From positions 1 to 5,948 of the forward strand of contig CAZQVW010000156.1 in the NCBI GenBank assembly GCA_964596865.1: a stretch of 5,948 nt of DNA. Direction: 5' to 3'. A program made the translations under genes and the position numbers. Shown here piece by piece: positions 1 to 5,948 of the stretch; position 1 is the stretch's first letter, and each line of letters starts with the position of its first letter. The DNA is from UBA6382 sp964596865 (GTDB lineage Bacteria; Bacteroidota; Bacteroidia; Bacteroidales; Bacteroidaceae). The notes under the pieces are model-generated. The model had not been told where the DNA came from. It saw only the letters and a program-made list of their open reading frames with translations, and did not search any database.

Positions 1-12
1 CAGCACTGTAAC

Positions 13-46
13 ATTATCTAAACAGTACTGTTAACGATAGTCAAAA
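13..46 (-). promoter_or_regulatory. Weak candidate Bacteroidota promoter for a leftward gene off the edge
   Basis: On the minus strand, TTTTG (46-42) is followed after 21 bases by TAGATAAT (20-13). The known Bacteroides consensus is TTTG near -33 and TAnnTTTG near -7. The -33 box fits, but the -7 box keeps only the TA and one T, so the match is poor. The position, just after the terminator at 129-172, suits the start of a new transcript. The gene it would serve is not in the window. Confidence 0.2.
21..32. promoter_or_regulatory. 12-bp perfect palindrome AACAGTACTGTT, possible operator
   Basis: AACAGTACTGTT is its own reverse complement. The sequence is AT-rich on both sides, and a related CAGCACTG lies at 1-8. 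It sits between the TTTG (minus strand, 45-42) and TAGATAAT (20-13) boxes of a weak promoter-like arrangement pointing left. A dimeric regulator site is plausible, but nothing in the window identifies the regulator or the gene. Confidence 0.35.
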
Positions 47-68
47 CGTTTGGATATGATTTTAGAAC

Positions 69-99
69 GCGAAAAATTGGAATAAGTCTGCGAAAAATT
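69..99. repeat. Direct repeat GCGAAAAATT, 21 bases apart
   Basis: GCGAAAAATT occurs at 69-78 and again at 90-99. The 21-base spacing equals two turns of the DNA helix, which would put both copies on the same face. They lie downstream of the terminator, between it and the left-edge palindrome. They could be paired protein contacts, or simply AT-rich chance similarity. Confidence 0.35.
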
Positions 100-128
100 C
101 CCCTTTTAGCGCAGGAAAAGGCTGAGAC

Positions 129-172
129 AAAAAAATGCGCCCCAAACCGTGTTGCCACGGTTTGGGGCGCAT
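129..172 (-). terminator. Strong intrinsic (Rho-independent) terminator of the giant gene
   Basis: A perfect 17-bp stem (135-151 with 156-172) closes on the four-base loop 152-155 (GCAA on the minus strand). The core is GCGCCCC-AAACCGTG. On the minus strand the stem runs directly into seven T residues (plus-strand A-run 129-135), the classic terminator layout. On the plus strand the stem is followed only by ATAAATAATT, so it should act mainly on minus-strand transcripts. It lies 245 bases beyond the stop of the giant gene, with no better candidate between, so it probably ends that transcript. Confidence 0.93.
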
Positions 173-236
173 AAATAATTTAGGCGGACAGAACAAGTCA
201 GGTAGGGCGGGTTTTGCGAGGGCCTCAAAACGAAGT

Positions 237-356
237 TGCTGAAAAAGTCTGCCGTTGCGTGATTATTAGTGTCCGGCAAGACAAGAAAGTGTTTGTATTA
301 GCCATGTAGAACCCGTTCAATCAATACGTTGCGATTACCGAAAGAGTTTTTCAGCA
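237..356. repeat. Inner inverted repeat pair bounding a 120-bp segment (MITE-like or RNA stem)
   Basis: TGCTGAAAAA at 237-246 is exactly inverted as TTTTTCAGCA at 347-356. The match continues imperfectly inward, giving 16 of 20 matches between 237-256 and the reverse complement of 337-356. The segment could be the base of a long RNA hairpin in the 3' untranslated region, or the terminal inverted repeats of a tiny non-autonomous element. I see no convincing target-site duplication outside the ends and no coding content inside, so the RNA-stem reading is slightly preferred. Confidence 0.55.
253..337. repeat. Short direct repeat CGTTGCG(TG)ATTA
   Basis: CGTTGCGTGATTA (253-265) and CGTTGCGATTA (327-337) differ only by a two-base insertion. 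Both lie just inside the arms of the inverted repeat at 237-356 and point in the same direction. Significance is modest by itself, but it adds to the impression that this spacer was built by duplication. Confidence 0.4.
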
Positions 357-390
357 GTCCCGTTTATATCGGGCCATGCAGAACCCGTTC
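291..390. repeat. Two direct copies of a ~28-base repeat, 72 bases apart
   Basis: Copy 1 is 291-318 and copy 2 is 362-390. The core, GCCATG(T/C)AGAACCCGTTC, is 17 of 18 identical (301-318 against 373-390). The match extends upstream through GTTT(G/A)TAT with a one-base length difference. Each core contains the small dyad GAAC-CC-GTTC. On the minus strand each copy carries ATGGC after GAACGGGTTCT. The two ATGs are in the same frame but open only 8-codon (from 377) and 26-codon (from 305) frames. A match this long is not expected by chance. Function is unknown; duplication, a protein-binding site or a dispersed repeat fragment are all possible. Confidence 0.8.
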
Positions 391-417
391 CTTCCGGCTC
401 AATCACTCTCTCCCGCC

Positions 418-3400
418 CTATTTCACTACTATCTTGCGGGACTGGGTGGTGCCGTCCTCGGCGATGGCGCGCACGATGGCGATGCCACTGCCCACAAAGA
501 ACTGGTCGTCAAGGGCGTTGGCCATCTTGTGGTTGGCCAAGAGAGTGCCGCTGGCGCTATAGACCATCACGCGAGCCAACGGTTTGCCACAGCGAACACG
601 CAGATAGCCCGTTTGAGGCGAGGTGCACAAAAGGGGCTCGGTCTCACTGGCGATGATGTCCTCCACATCGGTGGGGTTCTCCACAGTGTAGACGCGCGAG
701 GGAGTGAGGGAGTATTCGCGAGCCAGTCTGGTCACATTGATATTGGGGTCGGTCTGCATACGCGTGGTGAAATAGACCTGATCCTTGCCCGGCTCATTCA
801 CTTTGACGAAGAAAGCCTCGCCTGCGCCAATCCTATTGTTGTTTGTGCCATATTGATACTCCTTGAGCACATTGTCCTCCAGCACCCATACGCAATAGAC
901 ATCTGCGCCATCGCGCTCTACGGGCGTCATCACGTTTTTGTTGGCATCAATAAAATCGTTCACCAGAATAGAAGCGGTGTAGGGATTGCCTATCAGGACA
1001 TAATGGAGGCCATTGGGGTTGTCCTCAAGCGTACCATCAGTCAGGGTGTTTTTCACATTGGGGTAGACCACGGGCGTGGTGAGCGTGATTGTGGCGAGAC
1101 TGTTCTCATCAGTGGTATAGTCTACGCCAAGGCGGTAGCGATTGGCCAAAGTGGTGGGATCTACAGTCTGCGCGGCGCGAGTGGATTCCACTTCCTTGCC
1201 GCTATTGCCGTTCACCTCCCACTTATAGAACTTATATTCGCTATCCGATTTCGGCAAGCGCATCAGCGCCGTGGCGTTGCCGCTCTTTGTGGTGGAGGAG
1301 GAGGTAGAGCCCTCGGGGGTAATAGTGGATTCATTATCGCCCACCTTCACGGCGATACCCATACCATTGAGGTTGGTGCCGTGGCCCTGATTGAGAGTGG
1401 AGGTGCCGGCGTCGGCCATAGCGTTGAAAGCGTGGCTCCACGCGTTGCGGGAGCTATTATTTTCGCCATCATTGAGGTCGTTGTCCTCATGGCCATCGAT
1501 AAGCATTATCTGCGGCTCGTCATAGGTTTTGTACTCCGAACCGTTCTCTGGGTATTCGCTGGCGGAGTTCTGTCCCCACAGTTTCTGGTAGACAGGCATA
1601 CGCATACGGCTATAGAGGGTGGTCTTGACGCTGCCGCCCTTATCGTCTACAGCGCCAAACAAACCGAGCGTGCCATCATTGGCAGGCGAGGCCGTAACAT
1701 AGGGATTAGTGGTGGTGGTGGCGTCTTGGCCCGTGGTGGTGGCGGCATTGAGCTTCCACTTTTGATTGGTGTCCGTGAAGGAGATTTCCTGGAAAGCGGG
1801 AGTGGTTTGCCGCGCAGAGAATTTGGGCACATAGAGGTCGCCGGAGGGCGTGCCCTTCATCAGGGTGGTAAACGTGCTCCACGTATTCACGGGCATCTCT
1901 ATCTCCACCCATGCCTTTTGATAGCGGAGGAACTGTTGCTGGCGCATCTGGGCACGCGGCTTAAACAAGATTTGCTGGCAGATATTGCCATCAAAGTTTG
2001 TGGCCGTATATATGGAGTCGGTGCCATTGACGCCACTGCCCATAGCCATCATATCATATTGAATGTAGCTGCTTGACTGGGCGGGATTTTCGCCCTTACC
2101 ATTAAGCATTCTCAGAATCAAACCCGCAGCATTTCTAACGATAGGCGGCAACATGGGATAGGAGCGCTGGGTAAGGGCAGGGATAGTAACTTTTGAGAAA
2201 TACATCGGCACATAGCTCTTGGGCTCGCTCTGCGCATTGAGCACGGCGCTTTGGGCATTGAGCGGGTTGCGGGCGGTGGCGGAAGCTGTGCCGGATTGGG
2301 CCTCGCCATTCGAACTATAGAGCTTGTATTCGTATGAACTGAGACCTTCGGCCGTTTGGCGATAGTCCTCATATTCGGGATTGTATAGCTCTTGGGCAGT
2401 GGAGCGACGCCAGTTGGCATCGATGTTCCAATTGGAGGTGGTAACGCTGTTTGGACTCCACGTGAGATATTCGGGCACAATCTTAAAGGTGAGGTACGTG
2501 GCGCCAGGGCAGTTGTTGCCGTCCGCATCGGTCGTGGGCACGTTGGTGCGGATAAACTCGAGAGCCACCTCATACCAATAGCCCTCGTGGAGGAGACTGG
2601 CAGCATTCTCCACAAAGCGGAGGCAGAGATAATCGTCGGTGTTAGCAAGGTCATAGCTGGTGAGATTGGCAATCTTTGTGCCGGTGCCGCGCAAAGAGGG
2701 GTCGTTGGTATCAAAGATTACCACATCGGCGGAGGCTATGTAATTTCCGCTCTCATCTTTCCCAGCCACAAATTGGAGATTCTCATCGGTAACCGCATTG
2801 GCTTTCCATTTTTTCTGGGTGATGGGGATGCGCAATTCGCCGGTGGCGCCCATTTCCCTAATCTGGGGCAAACCCAAACGGATACTGCGGTAAGCCACGG
2901 CCGCAGGGTAGTTTACTCCCGGGATGCCCAGCGTGATGTCGGGGCCGTTTTGCAGGCCGCGCACGGTGAGCATCTGATAATCATCACACAGGGCATAAGT
3001 AACACCCCCTCGCGTCACACTCTTATCCGCAGGGATAGCGATAACACTGCTCGTGCCGGTGGGCAGGCTGTGCATTGAGCCCTCCAGCGCAGTGGTATAA
3101 TTGGCAAGGAGCTTGCCCTTGGCATTGGTGGCGGCGTTATAGATATTGGCTTTGATAAGCTCTTTATCCTTAGCGGTGTAGGTGATAAGTTTATCATTCG
3201 TTTGGGCAGGAGCCTCATCATTTTCAGAGAAAGCCTTGGAGCCATACACGGCCATATAGTTGCTTACGGCTGTGGCGAGAGTGTGGTTTTCGTCTGCGCT
3301 TTTGATAGAGCCGTTATATTCCTCGTTTGTGCCGATAAACCAATAGAAATGAACATCGTCCAGCACGGTGAGACCGCCGTTTACCTTATCCGGCGCAGTT

Positions 3401-5948
3401 ACCTGAAGCGAAATCTTATAATTCATTGTGGTATCCTTACCGCAAGGCACGATTACGGAGGTGGTGGTGCCACTGCTACCCGCGATTTGGATTTGCTGTT
3501 CTATCAGAGAGAACATATCGCTGTAGCTGGAGCACACGTCATCGGAGGAGCCCCAAGAAATTGTTTTACTTTCGCCCTCACCGGCGGGGAGACCCAAAGA
3601 GACATAATACTGCTTGCCCCTCTCCAACTTAAAGCCGTTGTTCACCAACACCACCTCGGGCTGGCCATCAACACCGGTTTCAAAGAGGTTAGTCTCGTCG
3701 TTGCCGTAAGTGGTGGGCAGTTTTTGAGTGGCATCATAGGTGGCGGGCACCACGGCGTAACCGTAGTCGTTGGCGGGTTTGCCATCCTTGTCTGTACCGT
3801 AGAATCCGTTATCTTTATCCGTGCCCACCACGGGATTGCCATCGGCGTCCACAAAGCGATAGTAAACCACTTGGTCGCCGTTGCTGGCATTGGCGGAAGT
3901 AACGGATTGCAAGGTGGCGAGGTTGGCCTTTATCTTGATGTCCACCTGCTCGGGGTCGGTATTCTTACACAGCGCCGGAATCTGAATCACCGTCAGCTTG
4001 GCATTGCGCTGATACACCTGTATATCATCGATGGCGTAGTCCGCACCGTTTGTATTCTTACAATAGTTGTCGATGGCAATACGGAAATCGGTGAAGCCCT
4101 GCACACCTGAAGAAGCGGGCAATGTAATTACGCCGTAGACCTGATACCAATCATTTGACGGAGTGCTCCCAGAGACATAGCCATTAATGTTGTTTGAGAA
4201 TGAGCCGGAACAGATACTGGCCAGCGGCTTTGTATACTCATCTTCGCCTGCATCATTCTTCTTAACTCCTATCAGATTAAAACGCAATTCCGGCTGCGCA
4301 TCATCTGTATTTCCGGTTTGGTTTGCCACCCACGCAGAAATATAGATTTTAGAACCTACGCACAAATGGCCGGAAAAGTCTTGCGTTGCCAAAACACGCG
4401 CCTCATCGCTGGCATCCGTCATAAGGAAATATCCGCTTTGAGTACCGGAGGTCTTTTGATAGGTGCGGTCATGGGGAATACGTTCGTAACTCTTATAGAG
4501 GAGGAAGTCTCCATGAAGAAGCGAATAGTCTCCCATGTATGTATTATATCCAAGACCGTTAGAAAAGTCTTTTAGGTCCACATAATGGAAACTATATTGT
4601 CGCCATGAAAATGGAGAAGGAATATGACTAACGTTGTCCGGAGTTTGCATGCCAGCGGGCGCAGTCTGCGTCATCAGTTCGTTTTCATCATCAAATTGGA
4701 AGTTGGCCACCGTATTTCCGTAGTTGGTAGTCATATATTCTTCACGACGATCCACAGGCAATTTTGCCTGCTCTAACGGGGAATTTTTGGTGATGTCGAG
4801 GCGCGCACAATAGAACGGGCACTTTTTGGTGCCATCGATATTAGTGACATACCCTACGAGATAGCAACTCTTGTCAAAACCAATGTAATTGGCATCAAGG
4901 TTTTGGTCTCCTGTGCTATTTAGGTCTTGCCAATGATTGCCGGTAAGGGAATAAGGGGAATTGGTAGGATTTTTGCCATCGCCAATCTTTATATCTACGG
5001 TTGTAACAGGAGCAAGAGTGGGGGAGGTATTATCAGACCCAACATAGCGGAAATGGGATTTGTCCTCACTATAAACACGTAGCTCAATCCTTTCGGCCTG
5101 CACCACTTCTTCTTCAAAATCGTTTTCATCGAATTTGTGGGCATCGTCATTATAAACAACGTGTTTCTTTGCCACAGACCCGGCTTTCACGGGGTGGAAA
5201 TAATATTGCTTTATGTCCTGAAGGTCGCAACGGATATTCATAGAAGCCGAAATATCCTTTGCGCCGAAAGCCAAAACACCTTGGTCGGTATAAGCGCGAT
5301 TACGGCCTTTGTTGATAGCGTCAAGATTGTTGCAAAGACTATCTCTAATGGCATTGGCAATTTGCGCAGCTGGCAATATATGGAAGACATAACGGATTGA
5401 CAATGTTGGCTCATGCTCAAATATATTTTGGTTTACTACGCGTTTGCCATTGCTGCCTATTATTGTGTTGTAATCAACATATCGACTTACATCACAAGCA
5501 ATTATGTCTCCCTGCCAAGAGGCGCTGTTTGCTTCATCAGGAATTTTGTAATAAGCTCCAACTAACGAATGGCATGGAGGTCCCGTATGCGTAGCAAAAT
5601 ACCCCAAAGCATGGCCGTCCACATTATATTTTATAGATAGAGCGCTTCCACACCCAACCAAATTACCATTCGTTTTTATCGAATCTACACGGTAATCATA
5701 CCATCTGAAATAACCTTTTGGTTCATATTTTCCATTACTACCATCTCCTTGATAAGCAATCAACGGCAACTTGAAAGTAATGGTTTTCTCTTCGTTATTA
5801 TTTTCTGAACGTTTAGTGTCTACATAGTAATAATAATGTACCTCCGACACATCTTGGTATTTCACATCAGCGTTAGTGCCGCGCTTGTGCACCAGCGGGC
5901 GCTCGTGCACACCGGTATAGTGGAGATCCGTTGTCATCCAGCCTTTCA
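418..5948 (-). CDS. Giant T9SS-secreted cell-surface protein, 5' end cut off by window edge
   Basis: Open frame to a TAG at 418-420. The first in-window Met (codon at 5937) is preceded in frame by K-G-W with no stop, has no signal peptide and no ribosome binding site, so the true start lies beyond 5948. Numbering from that Met gives 1,839 residues. Residues 1-440 are unrecognised (HYYYY at 34-38). Residues about 443-645 look like a galactose-binding-type jelly roll (SKIYISAWV, RIAIDN, DYAIDDIQVY at 633-642). Residues 646-1150 are beta-rich, Ig-like, with DxDG loops near 697-719. W1160...W1176 is a WSPN...NWN...NW motif. AWVEIEMPV near 1343, RLPKSDSEY near 1560, GNPYTAS near 1650 and GEAFFVK near 1706 match modules I know from giant Bacteroidales surface proteins. 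Residues 1758-1839 form a T9SS type A sorting domain (VMVYSASG, GIAIVRA, RKIVVK). Family knowledge implies export by Sec, then T9SS, with cleavage of the sorting domain and surface attachment or release. No enzyme motif was seen, so an adhesive or structural role is an inference. The reading frame is intact. Confidence 0.93.
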   Translation of the reverse strand, partial: KGWMTTDLHYTGVHERPLVHKRGTNADVKYQDVSEVHYYYYVDTKRSENNNEEKTITFKLPLIAYQGDGSNGKYEPKGYFRWYDYRVDSIKTNGNLVGCGSALSIKYNVDGHALGYFATHTGPPCHSLVGAYYKIPDEANSASWQGDIIACDVSRYVDYNTIIGSNGKRVVNQNIFEHEPTLSIRYVFHILPAAQIANAIRDSLCNNLDAINKGRNRAYTDQGVLAFGAKDISASMNIRCDLQDIKQYYFHPVKAGSVAKKHVVYNDDAHKFDENDFEEEVVQAERIELRVYSEDKSHFRYVGSDNTSPTLAPVTTVDIKIGDGKNPTNSPYSLTGNHWQDLNSTGDQNLDANYIGFDKSCYLVGYVTNIDGTKKCPFYCARLDITKNSPLEQAKLPVDRREEYMTTNYGNTVANFQFDDENELMTQTAPAGMQTPDNVSHIPSPFSWRQYSFHYVDLKDFSNGLGYNTYMGDYSLLHGDFLLYKSYERIPHDRTYQKTSGTQSGYFLMTDASDEARVLATQDFSGHLCVGSKIYISAWVANQTGNTDDAQPELRFNLIGVKKNDAGEDEYTKPLASICSGSFSNNINGYVSGSTPSNDWYQVYGVITLPASSGVQGFTDFRIAIDNYCKNTNGADYAIDDIQVYQRNAKLTVIQIPALCKNTDPEQVDIKIKANLATLQSVTSANASNGDQVVYYRFVDADGNPVVGTDKDNGFYGTDKDGKPANDYGYAVVPATYDATQKLPTTYGNDETNLFETGVDGQPEVVLVNNGFKLERGKQYYVSLGLPAGEGESKTISWGSSDDVCSSYSDMFSLIEQQIQIAGSSGTTTSVIVPCGKDTTMNYKISLQVTAPDKVNGGLTVLDDVHFYWFIGTNEEYNGSIKSADENHTLATAVSNYMAVYGSKAFSENDEAPAQTNDKLITYTAKDKELIKANIYNAATNAKGKLLANYTTALEGSMHSLPTGTSSVIAIPADKSVTRGGVTYALCDDYQMLTVRGLQNGPDITLGIPGVNYPAAVAYRSIRLGLPQIREMGATGELRIPITQKKWKANAVTDENLQFVAGKDESGNYIASADVVIFDTNDPSLRGTGTKIANLTSYDLANTDDYLCLRFVENAASLLHEGYWYEVALEFIRTNVPTTDADGNNCPGATYLTFKIVPEYLTWSPNSVTTSNWNIDANWRRSTAQELYNPEYEDYRQTAEGLSSYEYKLYSSNGEAQSGTASATARNPLNAQSAVLNAQSEPKSYVPMYFSKVTIPALTQRSYPMLPPIVRNAAGLILRMLNGKGENPAQSSSYIQYDMMAMGSGVNGTDSIYTATNFDGNICQQILFKPRAQMRQQQFLRYQKAWVEIEMPVNTWSTFTTLMKGTPSGDLYVPKFSARQTTPAFQEISFTDTNQKWKLNAATTTGQDATTTTNPYVTASPANDGTLGLFGAVDDKGGSVKTTLYSRMRMPVYQKLWGQNSASEYPENGSEYKTYDEPQIMLIDGHEDNDLNDGENNSSRNAWSHAFNAMADAGTSTLNQGHGTNLNGMGIAVKVGDNESTITPEGSTSSSTTKSGNATALMRLPKSDSEYKFYKWEVNGNSGKEVESTRAAQTVDPTTLANRYRLGVDYTTDENSLATITLTTPVVYPNVKNTLTDGTLEDNPNGLHYVLIGNPYTASILVNDFIDANKNVMTPVERDGADVYCVWVLEDNVLKEYQYGTNNNRIGAGEAFFVKVNEPGKDQVYFTTRMQTDPNINVTRLAREYSLTPSRVYTVENPTDVEDIIASETEPLLCTSPQTGYLRVRCGKPLARVMVYSASGTLLANHKMANALDDQFFVGSGIAIVRAIAEDGTTQSRKIVVK

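Larger units (their letters stand above)
1..417. other. Non-coding spacer: 3' untranslated region, terminator and left flank
   Basis: No credible gene was found on either strand. The stretch holds the 245-base 3' untranslated region of the giant gene (417-173), its terminator (172-129) and an AT-rich flank (128-1). Small minus-strand frames exist: 26 codons from 305, 8 codons from 377, and an open frame from 262 to a TAA at 62-64 whose first ATG is at 172. They lack convincing ribosome binding sites, and the last runs straight through the terminator hairpin. No tRNA, CRISPR or known riboswitch pattern was recognised. Confidence 0.7.
203..420 (-). repeat. Outer inverted repeat enclosing the 3' untranslated region
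   Basis: TAGGGCGGG at 203-211 and its exact reverse complement CCCGCCCTA at 412-420 form a 9-bp inverted repeat, extendable outward by two G-T wobble pairs. The right arm contains the TAG stop codon of the giant gene. In the minus-strand transcript the stop codon and the six bases after it could pair with a segment about 200 bases downstream. A 9-bp match alone could arise by chance in such a stretch. It gains weight because another inverted repeat nests inside it in the correct order. Confidence 0.5.

Noticed and set aside
102..121. Hairpin CCTTTT / AAAAGG with an 8-base loop
   Set aside because: Only a 6-bp AT-rich stem with no following T-run. It is too weak to call a terminator and is made redundant by the 129-172 hairpin.
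62..262. Minus-strand open frame of 66 codons ending at TAA 62-64, first ATG at 172
   Set aside because: It runs through the terminator hairpin and its T-run, its only ATG lies at the base of the stem, and there is no ribosome binding site. A dispersed-repeat origin is possible, but it does not look like a gene.
225..305. 26-codon minus-strand frame starting at the ATG inside direct-repeat copy 1
   Set aside because: It is short and has no clear ribosome binding site. The matching ATG in copy 2 (377) opens only 8 codons, so conservation of the ATG follows from the DNA repeat, not from coding.
359..373. Small hairpin CCCG / CGGG after the stop codon
   Set aside because: A 4-bp stem with a 7-base loop is expected by chance.
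376..2076. 566-codon open frame on the plus strand, opposite the 3' part of the giant gene; similar plus frames at 2392-3078 and 3202-4110
   Set aside because: All three are in exact codon register with the minus-strand gene. They stay open only because that gene rarely uses TTA, CTA and TCA. The translations show no recognisable domain, and the minus frame has clear family motifs.
2118..2714. 198-codon minus-strand open frame overlapping the giant gene
   Set aside because: It lies out of frame inside the giant gene, has Pro/Ser/Arg-rich low-complexity composition typical of a shifted frame, and shows no domain or start signal.
5935..5937. ATG at 5937 as the true start of the giant protein
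   Set aside because: In-frame codons continue upstream to the window edge, no signal peptide follows it although the protein has a secretion sorting domain, and no ribosome binding site is visible.

Overview
The window is almost entirely one very long gene on the minus strand. It runs from beyond the right edge (position 5948) to a TAG stop at 418-420. About 1,840 residues are visible, and no signal peptide or true N-terminus is present, so the gene is cut by the window edge. The C-terminus is a recognisable type IX secretion system (T9SS) type A sorting domain ending in RKIVVK. It is preceded by a GNPY...GEAFFVK module and a W...NW...NW module that I know from giant surface proteins of Bacteroidales. 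This points to the phylum Bacteroidota, order Bacteroidales (a Prevotella-, Porphyromonas- or Bacteroides-like relative). The genus cannot be fixed from the sequence.

Layout from right to left, following transcription. Positions 5948-418 hold the giant cell-surface protein: an unrecognised N-terminal part, a jelly-roll (carbohydrate-binding-like) domain, several Ig-like or beta-rich stretches, a conserved C-terminal module set, and the sorting domain. No catalytic domain was recognised. Positions 417-173 form a 245-base 3' untranslated region with nested inverted repeats and two copies of a roughly 28-base direct repeat. Positions 172-129 are a very strong intrinsic terminator for the minus strand. 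Positions 128-1 are AT-rich and non-coding, with a 12-bp perfect palindrome and a weak promoter-like pair that could serve a leftward gene outside the window.

No plus-strand gene is credible. The long plus-strand open frames lie in exact codon register opposite the giant gene and follow from its avoidance of TTA, CTA and TCA codons. The parts most worth a second look are the structured, repeat-containing 3' untranslated region and the change in base composition and codon use along the giant gene. I see no defence system, CRISPR array, tRNA, rRNA, transposase or integrase.
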